DNA of 64,000 nt from positions 56,729,501 to 56,793,500 of the forward strand of contig JAVUNC010000004.1 of NCBI GenBank assembly GCA_032173965.1. Direction: 5' to 3'. Under the pieces are notes generated by a model. That model did no database searches, was not told where the DNA came from, and worked only from the letters and a program-made list of their open reading frames with translations. A program made the translations under genes and the position numbers. Of the stretch, positions 1 through 12,791 are shown piece after piece. Every line of letters starts with the position of its first letter. Position 1 is the stretch's first letter. Source of the stretch: Sitta carolinensis. Taxonomy: Eukaryota; Chordata; Aves; Passeriformes; Sittidae.

Positions 1-1938
1 CAAACATCATAACCTCTGTTTTAGTGGAGTTATACTTGCTTCTAACCTTGCTATCCTACCTTTTCTGGTCTGTTTCTGGGATCTAGGTCATGCTTTTCAG
101 TTAAGGACTGAGTTCAAGTGCAAATTGAGAGAGTTTTGGAGAATGGTGGGACCAGATTCAGACCCCTGAAAAATCAAAAGATTAAAGTGTCTGATACATG
201 AGACAGTCTGATGTGAGTTGACACTACCTTCACTGAAGGTTTCACACTGCAAACTGTCTCTTCACAAAAAAGCCAAAAGAAGTCACCTTCCTGATTAATT
301 CATGAGGGCTATTGAGTAGTAATAAAAGCAATCAGTGTCAGACCAGCTATGCAGAGATGGTAGCTGGACTGAACTGCCTAAAAATGTGGAAGGAAAGCAT
401 TTATTTTTCATCACCAGCAGTTAAAACCAGTGTTTCCTGATGTATATGAACATTATGAAAATTATTTTTCTGTCATCATAAAAAAAGCATTGGAAAGGAA
501 TAACTACATGTAAAAGAAAACAGTTGTTTTGGCATCTTTCAGTTGCAACAAAATGTACTGGGAAAAGGAAGTCTGAAAACAGTAATCTCAAAGGTAAACG
601 GTCAGACTTGCAATTTTTGTTTTTGAAATCTTTGCCTTACTGTTTGTAGAGGGCTTATAGATTAAAGTACTCTTTGTCTTCATTGATCATCAGTTTAATT
701 GCAAGGAGGAGATAAAAAGCTGGTGGGAATACAGAAATGTTAACAAACAGCATCTATGAGGAACACACCCTTTCAAATATGAACTCAGAATATGCCCTTT
801 ATAAGTCATGTGAAATACAAAGCTGGGTTATTCTAAGTAGAGTCCTTCTTGATGGAGTGACAAGGTTAAGCTTGTAAATGATCCAAAAACTTTGCTCAAA
901 TGACCCCAAAACCTACTCAAAATTCAGTGACTGACCCAACCAATCATAACATTATAGCCCTTTAAAAAATGCTTAGCATAATGAAGTGCCACTTGAGTCC
1001 AATTAATCTGTCATTAATTATGACTGATCTTCATCTTCCCTGGATGAAAGATGGAAGAAGCTCAGAGGAATCCCACTGTTGGACCATGTTGCTTGTAGGA
1101 GGGCTTTGTGTTAAGTCTCTCTTGCAAGGAATGCAGCTACCAGAGGATAGTCACCTGAGACCACACATAGTCATGAGAACAAGCTGGTTTTAACTGTCCC
1201 CAGACTCCTGGTGTTCACATTTATGTTCCTGTGGATATGGCTCGAGTCTTTCACAATAAATATGCTTGATGAAGGTATTAGAATATCACTAGGTATGTTA
1301 AAACTCTTCAACATTTGATGTCACCGAAGAGGTTGTTAGAAATGAGGTAGGTCAGTGTGTCTGCATTAACCCCTGATTCTCAGCTCATACCTCATGATGG
1401 ATGTGGACAGCTTATGGAGGATGCTGGGGGCAGAGAGACTTCTTCCTTAAAATCCTAGACTTCTGCTCCATAATCTAGTAAAATCCTTTTCCCTTTCCTC
1501 ATCTGCAGCATGTACAGCAGCATTGCTGAGCAGCCACACACTGAGCACTGTCCTACCATGGGGAAAAAGAGGTGGGATAGTAGTGAGGACACAATGGGAA
1601 CAGATGTTGCAAAGTACAAGAAAAATGACCTTCAAAAGGTGGCATTAATCATGTGGAGATTAATTTTATTATCCCAAATTCCATGAAAGTATCAACATCA
1701 ATAAATTTCATTATTTCATACATTGCACGTTGCATACAGGATCACTGCCCTGTGGTGGTATTGGCAGATTGCTCAGTATGATTATGGATGTGACTTGTAA
1801 GAATTGATGGAAAATTCATCATACCCTTTTGCTTGGTATTCCTCTGGAAACAAATTCTCCAAACAAAGTAAAAAGAACTAAAACACTCACCAATGGATAA
1901 ATACAAAGTGTGTCAAAAGAAAAGAAAAATGAAAAAAT
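1..1938. other. Unique non-coding sequence
   Basis: The stretch is moderately AT-rich with frequent stops in all frames. The open frames are short (74 residues or fewer) and resemble no family I know. I see no CR1 piece, simple repeat or RNA gene. It is probably intergenic or intronic DNA. Confidence 0.6.
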
Positions 1939-2130
1939 GAAAAAAAGAAAAAAGAAAGGAAAGGAAAGGAAAAGGAAAGGAAAGGAAAGGAAGAAAGGAA
2001 AGGAAAGGAAAGGAAAGGAAAGGAAAGGAAAGGAAAGAAGGAAAGGAAAGGAAAGGAAAGGAAAGGAAAGGAAAGGAAAGGAAAGGAAAGGAAAGGAAAG
2101 GAAAAGGAAAGGAAAGGAAAGGAAAGGAAA
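1939..2130 (+). repeat. Homopurine (AAAGG)n microsatellite
   Basis: From 1939 to 2130 the + strand contains only A and G: 192 uninterrupted purines. The core is a pentanucleotide repeat of unit GGAAA with a few shifted units (AAGAA, GGAAAA) at about 1992 and 2035. A less regular A-rich run with two T interruptions lies just upstream. Open frames through it on both strands (Lys/Gly/Glu-rich on +, Phe/Leu/Ser/Pro-rich on -) are products of the repeat and not genes. Long homopurine-homopyrimidine tracts can adopt triplex H-DNA in vitro. The length is likely to vary between individuals. Confidence 0.97.
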
Positions 2131-5100
2131 CTGATGCTTCATTCCTTTTTAATTAGCTCCAAGGGAATTAGATGCCTTTAATCTAAATCAAAATAATAAA
2201 TGAGGCAGCACATTATATCCAAGATGTGGTGAAACATCATGATGTGGTCTTTAGATTGATGGGGTCAGAGTTTTGTAGAGGAAAAGCAGCTGTACTCAGT
2301 AAGTGACTGAGACAGGAACAGTAAGTGGCACTGCACAGCAGCAACTCCAGCTATTTCCCCTCTGTGTGAGGACTTCATCCAGAGTGCCAGAGTTCTGAAA
2401 GGTTTTGACTTTGTTGCCTCTTAAATCTGACTTTATGTCTAATTTATTTTACTTGCCAGAGATCCTACATCTGCTCTTTTTCTATCAGAACCACTTGCTG
2501 TAAACACTGGAACTACTTTTTCTCTTAACAGTATGCCATGTTTGGGTTAATCTGTTTTCAAGACACCTTTCAGTACTTCCTCCCAAATAAATCAATAGTA
2601 TTGGAAGGAATCTGCAAATTTCTGTATACAGCAACAGGTAGAGCTGTTGGACACTATATGATGACTTTCTTTGCATTTATCAAAAAAATGGTACTTTGAT
2701 TGGTAGGAGCTGGGGAAGAGGCATTGTGTCACTAGTGCTGGTCCATTCCACCACAGCTTAGAATTCTCCCAAAAACTTGTGGCTCCTCCATGATTTATGG
2801 TGCTGAATTTTCCAGCCTTCAAGAGCTGTGTGAGGAGGTTATCCTAGTTAAAAGAAACAAATCCTCCCCGTAATGGATGTGAGGTGTTTGTTTAGCAATC
2901 CCACAGACTTTCAGATCAAATCCAAGCTCTGTAGGGAAACAAGAACACCAGCCTTTGATCTCCAGAGGGAATTTCATTATTTGAGTTTGGTGAGGTGCTT
3001 CATAAGGTCAAGTGTGAGCCAAGAAAAAACTCTGTTAAGAAGCCAAACCAAAAATTCAATTAAAAAAAAGAAAAATAAATCCATTTCTGTTTTTCCCTGC
3101 CAGTGTGCAGGAGCTAAGACGTATCTCCCAGTTTGCCCTGCTTGGGAATGCAGACCAGCTGCCTAATTTTATTCACAGCTCATCTCAGCGAGCACAGGCT
3201 CATCTGATATAACAACACTCTCTGGACAAAAGAAGCTGGGACTTGTGATGTGTGGCAGAGCAAACTGTCCAGTGGCAGGAGGTAGAGAAGATGTGGTAAA
3301 TCTGTGGCACAGTTGTGAAAAATTCTGTGAAAGCTTCACAGCAGAGAAAGGCTGGAAAAAGAGGCGAGACTCTCAGCCAAAACCATGAACTGTATTTGAT
3401 AATTCTTGGCTCCAAGGCAGTGCTGCCAATTAGCCACAGAGAGGATGGAGTGCAGTGTATAACCCAGGTGAAACCTGCAATCTGTCTGAGCCCACACAGA
3501 TATTTAAGTAATGCTGTTAAACTGCAGAGCCTCTTCCAGTGTTCTGATCCTTTGCATCTGTCAAATACAGTGTGGCTTGATGCCTTTGAGCTACATACAC
3601 ACTTTCTGTGAGGAGCCCAAATATCATCTTTTTTGGGGCTTATGAAGGGAAGGGTTTAAAAATATCTTAATCTCAATATTTTTCACCTTTTCATTATTTT
3701 TCCTATGATACCTTGTCTGCTTGAGATCTGCTCTGCTCCTGTTCTTCCCCGGTGCTGGATTTATGAAACCTCAGAGGCACCAGCACTTGCTAAAGTGGTG
3801 AAGCAGCAGTGTGAAACCCATATCCCTCTTTCAGTGTCCAAGGACACCTTTTGCTTGCTATCATAGTAATGAGCTAGAGGCTATTCATTCCTGCCAGTCC
3901 AAGTCTGGTGCTTTACTACAATGTAGATTAATAAAACAATTAAATGTAAAGGGGAGAAAAAAATCACTGCGAGTTTTACTTTTCTTATTCTTTTTTGCGG
4001 GAGACTGAAGAAAAGCAGATGATTAATCTTTGATGGTTTGAGTATTCTTTCATATATGAGTCATATGTCTAAATATTCAGGGTCACCAGTGACCTCCTCT
4101 TGGCCAGATTTACAAACTTTCTCCCTCTTTGGTTTAGCTGAAGTCAAGATGCATTCAATTCTCTTATCTTTCTGGACTTTCCTAGCATAGGTCTATGTTT
4201 TAGTTTGGCTCTTTGGGGACTAGTGATATGAATATAATAACAAAGACAAAGGATTTTTTCCCCCCCTGTATGGCTTGCATAGTCCTGTGTCTCTTGTGGG
4301 CGTTTTTGATGGGCAGCATATAAAACATATTTTATGTGGGAAAAAATCCTACCCAAATATTTTTGGGTGCATTCCCTGCATTATAAAGATTTATAGAAAT
4401 CTTGTTTTGAAGCAAACTGACTGAGATGGAAGCAGTTACAGAACGATATTTATTAAACTATGAGACAGCCAAATATTACTTCATAAAACCTTCTCACAGC
4501 ATCTCTATTTCCTGTATAATGAATAACTACTACACTCGTTATGACTACAAGATGCAACCATTGCAAGTCAAACCTAAGGACTATATTTTCAAAGCTAGTG
4601 CTTATTTTCTTAGGTTACTGTGACTATCTGCACATCCACATCCTCAAGTGATCCACAAATACAACCTCTAAACCCTGACAGTGCAAAATGAGGGCAGGAT
4701 TTAGGATCCTGTTCTTACAGATTCTCAGAAGTTTAGGTGAGGGAGCTGCTAATAAACAAAAATGCCAGTATACATCTGTTAGGGTTATGTACAATTTCTC
4801 TGTAGATTTCTACAAAAGGCAAAGTTAGTACATAATAGGCACATTAGCTCTCTGAAATCTAAGTATATCAATATTTGGTCTAGTACTTGGTCCTGACAGT
4901 GCCTCTTGCTACTTATATTACACCATTTTTATTACTGTAGTTACACCATTCATTTGCATGGATTTAGGTCTTTCCAATTTAGGTCTTAATTTATCAACAC
5001 ATTTAAACAGCATTACAGGACAGTAGGTGAAGTTGCTGGTGTGTCTGTAAGGACTGAAAATTCCCTAATTAATAACCTAACAATAGGATGTTTTAAGGAA

Positions 5101-5362
5101 AATGGATAAAAGCCCACAACCAATCTTGTACTGGTCTTTAATAGCAGATGTGTTGTGTCATCCACAGGAGGTAATTTTCCAGCTTTGCTCAGTGTGGGCA
5201 AGGTCTTTACTAGAGCAGTGTGTCTGCCTTGGGGTTGTGCTTTTGGTGACAGATGGAGACTAAGTGAAGAAAAGCCAGAGGAGACCAGCATGGATGGTGA
5301 AAAGTTTGGAAAACATGATCTATGAGTAAAGATTCAAGCAATGGATGTGTTTGGCTTTGTTT

Positions 5363-5364
<2 letters not shown>
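2131..5364. other. Unique non-coding sequence
   Basis: Only short chance open frames are seen (up to 98 residues near 3315-3611, no recognisable domain). No repeat family is recognised. Several AT-rich pieces (about 4380-5000) could be old regulatory or neutral DNA, but nothing in them identifies a gene. Confidence 0.55.
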
Positions 5365-5430
<66 letters not shown>

Positions 5431-5436
5431 TTTTTT
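5365..5436 (+). repeat. Poly(T) run followed by (GTTTT)n
   Basis: There are 33 consecutive T from 5365 to 5397, then G-separated T4 to T6 units to 5424, and a final T12 to 5436. On the minus strand this reads as an A-rich tail. I looked for a retrocopy body upstream on the minus strand, towards higher coordinates, and recognised none. I therefore call it a simple repeat and not a processed-pseudogene tail. Such runs are prone to length errors in assembly. Confidence 0.95.
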
Positions 5437-6930
5437 AATCTGGAATAAAAGCATCTTGAGATGGGACAAAATGAAAGACTTCCAGTACTTTAAACATTTC
5501 TCTGAAAGACTATGGTGCTCATAAGGATATGGGAAGAACTGGTTTAATTTATGGCAAATGTGATTTAGGTTAGGCATTAGGAAACACCACTTACGGTTAG
5601 GAAAATCCAGGAATGGAGGAGAATATCTAGAAAGGCTTGTTGCTCTATGATTAGAGACTCTTAAACACAGATCAGGCTTACATCTGCCAGGAGATGCCAG
5701 GATATTGTTAGGTTACCTTTGTGTGAAGGGTGGGGAAGGTGTTCTCTTGAGAATTCTTCCATCCCTGTATTCCTGAAATTCATGGTTCCTGTGGGACTTA
5801 AACCTCTGTTGAACCAAGGCCTTGGACTACAGTCAGCTCCTAGATATCAAAGGCTTCATTTGTGAAGACTCATATGCTGGCCAAGTATCAAACAGTTTTT
5901 TCTGCCTTCTGAGAAGATGTGTGCCTGGCTGTCACTCAAGTCTCAAAAACTGACAGAGTTTTGTGCCTTGCTGTTAATCACCCAGCTGAATCAGACCTGC
6001 AGCAGCACAGCAAGAGAGCAGGCAGTTCCTGGGAAGATTTTGCCAAGGAAATTTAACAAGTACAGGATGCATCTGGAGATATTCTCTTTCACATGGTCTC
6101 CTCACCCCATCCTGCACTCTTCCCACCAAGAGCTTGGTGCTGAAATACCCTTCAGAAACACCATTCAAGAGGCAGAAAAAGTGGTCAGATGTGTAGCCAA
6201 AAATTAAAAGCCGAGTCTTTAGCCAAAATGGATGGGAAGAAGTGCTGTCCAAATGAACAAAAAAACCCTCCAAACAAGCAAAAAATCCAACAAAACAAAC
6301 AAACAAACAAAAAAGCAGCCAAACAAACCCTGAGTGCACCAGACTTGTCTTTCTTTCATACCCAATGCAGCTGGCCTTCTGGGGCTTTGTGTTTTAGAGA
6401 GGAAGACAACATGAATGGTGGTACATAATCAGAACATAATCACTGTACTATCACCCATTTTTCCTCTCAGCAGTGCCAGAAAGGTTAAGAGATGAGATAA
6501 CACCAAGGGCCCTTGAGGCCAGATTCAACTCTGATGTATTTTCTCCTGGTTTCTGTGTGAATGCTGTTACTGGCATGCTGCCTTTGGATGTTAAGGGGAC
6601 TGCTTTTCCTGCTGTATGTAATTCTGTTTGGTGTGTCGCTCTGGATAGAGCACCCACTGCTGACCTCGGCCAGTGCAGGTCCCTGCAGCTGTGTGCTCAG
6701 CTGGTGGCAGCTGTGAAGGTCTGTGTGACCACAGGAAAGCAGTGGTATGGAAGCTGATATTAAAGAGGAAGAAGAAAAATGTTAAGTATCTGCAATAGAT
6801 GTGCTGCCATGATGGTAATGCAGATACCATGATCCTTTTAAAATATTCAGCAGGCTGATTTTTCTTTCTCCCAATTTCTTTTCTCTTGACATTACCTTTG
6901 ACCCATGCTGGGATCTGAAATCCCATTTGG
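5437..6930. other. Unique non-coding sequence
   Basis: Nothing coding is recognised. Overlapping short frames on both strands at 5917-6340 (96 and 121 residues) lie opposite each other and carry no known motif. A small (AAAC)n-like patch is present at about 6285-6325. Confidence 0.55.
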
Positions 6931-6943
6931 CCACTGGAGGGCA
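6931..6943 (+). promoter_or_regulatory. CTCF-like motif
   Basis: CCACTGGAGGGCA matches the vertebrate CTCF core consensus CCASYAGRKGGCR at 12 of 13 positions; the sixth base is G instead of A. CTCF is an 11-zinc-finger insulator protein, and motif orientation matters for loop formation. A one-mismatch hit is expected by chance at some rate in 64 kb, so binding is unproven. It points the same way as the stronger site at 38755. Confidence 0.3.
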
Positions 6944-8025
6944 ATCTAAACTCTTCACCACAGGTAGCTCTAACCCATGGTTTGCCAAGCAGCAGTATTC
7001 CAGCTGTGCCTCAGCGACTGCAGTTTGCTTTCGTGCTCCCATCCTCACCTCTCTTTGCCCCTTCCTTTCACATACACCACCAACAAGCCCGTGTCAGTGA
7101 AGTTTTGTAATTATGGCAAGTCTTCTTTTGAACAAAGTGCCAACCATGCCAAAACAAGTTCCTCCACAAGTCCCTTCCTTGCCAAGTTTGTAGGGAGTGC
7201 TCACACTTGGCTGGCAGACTCCATGGTAAAGTGTCCATGACCATCATCCCTGGGCATTTGGTCAGTGCCAGGCACAGCAGAAACACATTAGACAGGGGTG
7301 AATTTCATACTGTCAAACTGTGTGAATGCTGCATTGTATGGACTGACTAAAATTTATCTTGGGGAAAGAGAGGTGTGTAGAAGGGTCAGAGTGGGCATGC
7401 TACACCTGGTGCAACACAAGAAACTCTGGGCACTGCCATTTTTCTGCGTCCTTTAGGGAAGTCAAGCTGTTACTGCCTAACCCTACAGGGAACACCTGTA
7501 AGAATAATGGACAGAAAGTGTTTCACTTTGTGTGTTCTACATTTAAATCAGACCCTTGGGTTTATGTCAGATAATGTCATTCTGGCTCTAAACAGGGTGA
7601 AGGACACCTTGCAATGGGTGCAGAATCACAGTATGAGATTTTTTAAAGTTATTGCCTGCTCTGAGGTCTACTAAAAGTTCGAAGGTACTTGGAGATTTTT
7701 CAGCAACCAGTCAGCAGCCCTCAGTCTCTCACTGAGCAGATTGCTTCAATTCTAACAGAGAGGAGCACAGCAACAGTCTCCCACATGGAGTTCTTCCTCC
7801 CTAAGAAAGGCCTGGCATCTGGAGAAGCTGATCAGCAACCTCTTTGAGAATGGAGAAAGTCAGCAATCCAAACACATCCAGATCTCAACCTTGCAACTTA
7901 TAAGGCTCCAAGAAAACTTGGTCCATCATCTCAGTTGCCTATAGATCCTTCCCACAGGCTCACCCTTTATGTATTGTCCAGACAGCACTCTCCTGTGTTT
8001 AACATGATCCTGTAGACAGGACCTA
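6944..8025. other. Unique non-coding sequence
   Basis: Short opposed open frames (6977-7240 on +, 7068-7286 on -) have no recognised domain. No repeat is recognised. I see no RNA gene. Confidence 0.5.
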
Positions 8026-8074
8026 TATAAATAAAATTATATTTTATATACATTTTTCTATAAATAAAATTATA
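8026..8074 (+). repeat. 16-bp direct repeat in AT-rich DNA
   Basis: TATAAATAAAATTATA occurs exactly at 8026-8041 and again at 8059-8074, separated by 17 A/T-rich bases. This looks like a small local duplication. Confidence 0.85.
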
Positions 8075-9782
8075 ACATTTTACAGTCCTTCCTTAAACTT
8101 TTCTTTTTGAAGTCATAAGAGTAAGTTTTTTCTATAGGTAAGACTGGACATGTAGAATTGCCAGGGAAGTGGGAGATTCACAGAAGTATGGACAAAAAGA
8201 CTCTTTTAAATTTGATTCAGGAACGGGTTGTTGTGTATTTTCCACCAGACAGGCTTTAAAGGGACTGGGACATAAAACAAACTCCAAGCCAAATACTGAG
8301 GGCAATGTAACCAGTGAAACAATGAGAAAGTTATTTAGCAACATACACAGCCCTGGAACAGCCACACTGTAAGTTAAGCACGCACACCAAATGTATTTTG
8401 GGCTGCTGGTGCCAGAGCACTCAGCTAACCCTCAGAAAAATAAAATCATACGCAACATGCTTACATTCTCCCTTCAACAACATCTTGTGAGGCAATCACT
8501 ATGAGGGGATATACAGCACTTATTTATTTCAAACAGTCACTTGGGCAAGCCAGCTGGGACTCTGATTTTAACCAGATGCTCTTCAGTCATCCCACATGCA
8601 AGGTGCATTGTGCAGCTTCCACGTGAATCCCTAGAGCAGCATGTCCTGCTCTCCCACTGCCCTCTACTATCAACTGCCAACCACTTTGTCGAGTAACTTC
8701 ATCTGTCTCCTGAGCATCAGCTCTCACAATTCAGCCAACACAGGATGATTTCTGTCATTGCAGAAGAGAACCTGTCCTTGTTCCTTCAGAGAGGATGCTG
8801 GTGCTGGTAAAATAAAGTTGTTACCAAATTACACTTCTGCAACATAGGCATTGTCCTTCCCTTTGACCAAAGGTCTCATTGCACCAGGTTCCTGCCTGAA
8901 ATGAAATATCCTTGTTGAGGCAGCTGTGGGAGAACAGGTGCCACAAATCTAGTTAACCGTATCTGATTTGCAGATGATACTTACTCTTGCTGGACTCTTG
9001 GGGATGGTTTAGCTCAAAGCATGCCTGTGCTGGTGTAAACTGAACTCAGGGATGGCTTTGAAGGTTGAAATCATAAGGGATGAAGAAATCTGGGATAAAT
9101 AGCCAAGCTGAAAGGCTTGGGTCCTCTACCCTGATGCAAAGGTGGCTGACATAAATTTTGTGAAGGTCTTAAAAGCAGCCCACATTTCTTCTTGGACTGT
9201 TTCCTTGGCAGCGCTAGAAGATTTCTTTTTAAATTTCTTGAAGGATCTGCAAGCAGAAGAATGCTGACAAGCGCTCTGATTTTTCTGTCTTTTTTCCCCA
9301 TGATTGGGGAAAAAAGAGCTTTGCTATTTTCTTTCCAGTTGCCACAGAAGAGCCTTGGGAAGTCTATGTCATCCTGGGTTTGGAGAGCAGTACAGCATGC
9401 AGCGTCATCCGCAACAGAGAAGATGCTGGGGAGGCATTCTGCTTCCTTGCAGCTAGCAGGGAATGAAGGGAGCACCACCTTTCCTTCAAGTGATACAATT
9501 ATTCCTTCTCTTCAGCAGGGCCTTCTCCGAACTTGATATCCATAGACTGCTGGCTCCCACAGGCATGTCCTTCACATGACTTGCTGCTTCTGTTTCAGAA
9601 AGTAAAGTATTCAGGATGGTTTTTCAAGGACTGAAGTTTTTCTTACAGTAATGTTCCTACCACTACCACCAAAATTGTTCCTCTAAACACTTTGGTGAGA
9701 ATGAAATCAATTTAAGTGAAGAAAAGAGATTGACATATAGGATCACCATTCTGTCTCACCTAAGAAAAATGGCATCAAGCAT
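8075..9782. other. Unique non-coding sequence
   Basis: There are two opposed open frames at 9071-9536 (135 residues on -, 114 on +), neither resembling a known protein. Two overlapping frames of similar length on opposite strands suggest a local shortage of stops and not a gene. No repeats were seen. Confidence 0.5.
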
Positions 9783-9803
9783 CTCTGATAGATTTTTATC
9801 TAT

Positions 9804-9808
<5 letters not shown>
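9783..9808 (+). repeat. Perfect 11-bp hairpin
   Basis: CTCTGATAGAT (9783-9793) and its exact reverse complement ATCTATCAGAG (9798-9808) are separated by a TTTT loop. The last G of the 3' arm is also the first base of the adjoining GT array. A perfect 11-bp stem with so short a loop is rare by chance. Confidence 0.9.

Positions 9809-9870
<62 letters not shown>
9808..9870 (+). repeat. (GT)n dinucleotide microsatellite
   Basis: There are 29 uninterrupted GT units from 9808 to 9865, then one A interruption and two more units. Long GT/CA arrays can form Z-DNA and are highly mutable. Frames translating as Val-Cys or Thr-His repeats through it are artefacts. Confidence 0.98.
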
Positions 9871-11155
9871 AAAAGAGAGAAGAAGGCATCAGAAACTTCA
9901 AGTAAAAAGAGGATTTTTAAACCTCCAATTTCACCCACCCTGAATGTTAGGACAGATTATTAGAAAACTACTTTTCCATTCTGTAGATATTTTCTATTTT
10001 GTTTGGGTCCATTTTGTTTTAATAGCTAATAGCTCTGCTTGCCAGCACACAATGAAATCAGCTGGGGTTTGTGCTGTCAAAACCAAAAGGGTTTCCCATT
10101 ATTCCATTGATTTCATGATATTATATTAATAAATCATGTGGTTGGCTACCAATGACATGAGCTCAGAGTACACTGACAATTCTTCATGCTGTTGCATGCT
10201 TAATCTGCTGGGGAAATTTGCCACTGAAGAGTCAAACATGAACCTCTCTTTATTTAAATTTTCTGGATCGAGATCTTCTCCCAGAGAAGTCACAAGCCTT
10301 ACTGCAGCTTTGGGGGGCCATTGTAGCATATGCAAGTGGGCATAACTGCATAATCCTAAATGTTAGATGGAATGAGTTCTGCTGAAGCAGAAGAAGAGAA
10401 TCCTGGACCAGGGTCCTGCCAGATCAGCACACACCTTGGCAGGCATTTACATTTGCTCAGCATTTTGACTCCTGCCCTTCACCCCTGGGAACTGTCTAGC
10501 TGGATTTATTTTAAAAGAAACAGGAAAAAAGTCACAGACTCCAAGAGTAATGAAGATGTGTGAGGAGCCAGATGGTCCCAAAAGACTGATTTTGAACACT
10601 GAGTCTGAGAAGTCATGTTTGGACTTGCCTGGTGCTGTTAGATTTGCCTGTGTTCAGGGCTGGCCTCTGCCATAAACACTTTCACGGCATTTTAATCTTT
10701 TCAGCAGCAGGCTGTTAGGGGCACAGTTAGGCACATGCAGCTCTGCCACCACTTGTCATTTACTGGGTCATAACCAGCAAGCACTACAGAATGTCCACAC
10801 ATCCCACTCTCCTTTTCTGCCTCTCCCAAAATCCTTCCCCAAAACTGGATCAGAGCTCTGTAGTTTCGGTTTGTGCTTCATTTTCTGCTATTGCAGTTAT
10901 TTTCTCCAGGTTGCTGCACTGACCCTGTCTACCAGACATATGCAGTGGGAAGAAGATGCAGGAAAAAAAATTGTGTGTAGTGTATTCTATGGGCTAAGAG
11001 GGAGCTAAAAGACATTAGGAAACCCAGACTTAAAAGGTGTTGTGGATGGGTGTTGCCTTTGTTCCCCTGATGGCCATTGCCTTAGCTCAGTGTTAGGACC
11101 AGTTAATCTGCAGGGTTCACTAAAGCAAGTTACTTCAGTAGGTTGGTGTTTGGTA
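9871..11155. other. Unique non-coding sequence
   Basis: No recognisable gene or repeat. Open frames do not exceed 69 residues. Confidence 0.5.
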
Positions 11156-11262
11156 CCAGAGGGCTCTCCATAGGCTGGGGAATGGGCTGAGAGGTCCCTC
11201 ATTAGTTCAGCAAAGGGAAATGTGAAGTCCTGCCCTGGGGAACAAGCCCAGACACCAGCAAA
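11156..11262 (+). mobile_element. CR1 LINE fragment (ORF2 C-terminal part), sense
   Basis: The stretch from CCAGAGGG through AATGGGCTGAGAGG to TCAGCAAAGGGAAATGTGAAG and the following CTGGGGAACAA tracks the CR1 ORF2 region that encodes, in intact copies, a segment just downstream of the reverse-transcriptase catalytic FADD motif. Similarity fades on both sides, and neither the RT core nor the 3' octamers are present. It is an old, truncated, inactive piece. The identification rests on remembered family consensus. Confidence 0.65.
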
Positions 11263-12772
11263 GTCTGAGTGTCTCCAGAGGGGCCTTCCAGGCCCTGAGA
11301 TTGTCAGTCTGCAATTATTGCAAAGCTGTAGCAATGATGCTGGTGCAGCTACAACTGTGATCCCACAAATGTCATCTTATGATGACATTCAGGGAACGCC
11401 CAGCATGGAAAAAAAGCATCCTGGCACTTCAGGTCAGAATTAGTTCAGGAGCTCGCTGAAAGAAATGACACAGAGCAAAAAGTGCAGCAACCAGGGTACT
11501 GCTGCTGCAACTTGTGCCTGGAGGGGATTCCCACCTGCCCAGATTCCATAGGCATGTGGCACTTGTGGTGGGGTGATGAGCATCAGATTTTGGTGCAGCT
11601 GAAAGGAGTTAAATTCTGTTGAAGGGGTAACTCAGGACTGGCTTAGCTGAGGCAGAGTGGGGGCCTGGAAATGCAACTTCTGCAGGAGGACTGCAGGACT
11701 ACAGAGGACCAGCTGCCCCAGCAGACTGTGAAGAGTTTCCACTATGGCAAAACAGATTACTGCTAATCTAAACCAAATCTCCTTCTTTTACACCTGACCA
11801 GGTGTAAATCATTTACAATCATTTATTGTTTCTGTGGTTGGCATTAAATCAATCAGGTCTGTAAAGAGAAATCAAAAGTTTTGTCTGTGTCCTTCATTTG
11901 CCCAAACATGTTTGCATGACAACTGAGGAGGGGGTGAGTTTGTCTTAGGACACTGGACAAACAGACTCATCTTGGAAGATGGCATAAAAATTTTTGAGGT
12001 TCTGAGATACCTGGAGGAAAGGGGTACACAACACAGTTAAGTACAGAAGAGAATCCCTTACAGTGAGTGTCTTTGGGTTCAGTAAATTTATCACAACTTA
12101 ACAACAAGGAAAACAATTTGAAAACAGCTTGCTTCTAGCCTGTGAACTCCTCCTCAGGGAGAAAATCCAGGGCTGTGAAGAGTAATTTAATCCTGTCGAA
12201 TAACAAGAACCAAAGACTGGAAATCAAAGGCAAAAAATCAAATAGAAATGAAGCCTAAGGGGAAAGGAAAATACAGAAGTTCTCATTGCTCCCTTGTCAA
12301 AGCCACAGGTGTCCTGTGGGCAAGTAAGGGGGTCATGGGTGGAGGAGAAAGGCACCTGACCAACAATTCAATGTTTCCCTGGGGCACAAGTGCCATGGTG
12401 GAAGTAGGTTGCTCCATCACCTGGGAGTTTGACATTGCTTCCTCACTGCTTTCCACACATGCAGACCAACCTCCCCTTCCTCTGGAGACAGCCACTGACA
12501 GCCACCTGGAGTGGGGTGGTGAGGCCTGAGAGGACCCCAGCTATCACTGTGGGAAGGCTCATGGCCAGCAGTAGAGCAGGAACAGAGATGCCAGAGCCCA
12601 CCTCTGAGCTGAGCTAAGGACCTGCTTCTGCACCTCCATGTCTGACTCATCCCCTGTCCCATGGCTCCAGCATGGTTCTTCCCTGTGCCTGACCCTCTGG
12701 CAGCACTGTGCCATGAATACAGAGTGGGGCACAACCCCACCCCATGTCACTGGTTCTTTCAGAAACCAAAAG
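11263..12772. other. Unique non-coding sequence
   Basis: Several short overlapping frames lie on both strands at 12250-12930 in a locally GC-richer patch. None resembles a known domain, and both strands are equally open, which argues against coding. Confidence 0.5.
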
Positions 12773-12791
12773 CCTTGCCCAAAGGGCAAGG
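12773..12791 (+). repeat. GC-rich 8-bp hairpin
   Basis: CCTTGCCC, loop AAA, GGGCAAGG: a perfect inverted repeat. No U-rich tract or gene end lies next to it, so it is not called a terminator. It may be chance. Confidence 0.6.

Noticed and set aside
1746..1758. CTCF-like TGCCCTGTGGTGG on the minus strand
   Set aside because: It has C in place of the highly constrained central G of the core.
1819..2142. Opposed 107-codon and 74-codon open frames through the purine tract
   Set aside because: They are translations of the (AAAGG)n repeat, low-complexity on both strands.
5320..5577. Poly(A) on the minus strand as the tail of a processed pseudogene
   Set aside because: No gene-like body was recognised next to it, and the run is mixed with AAAAC units typical of simple repeats.
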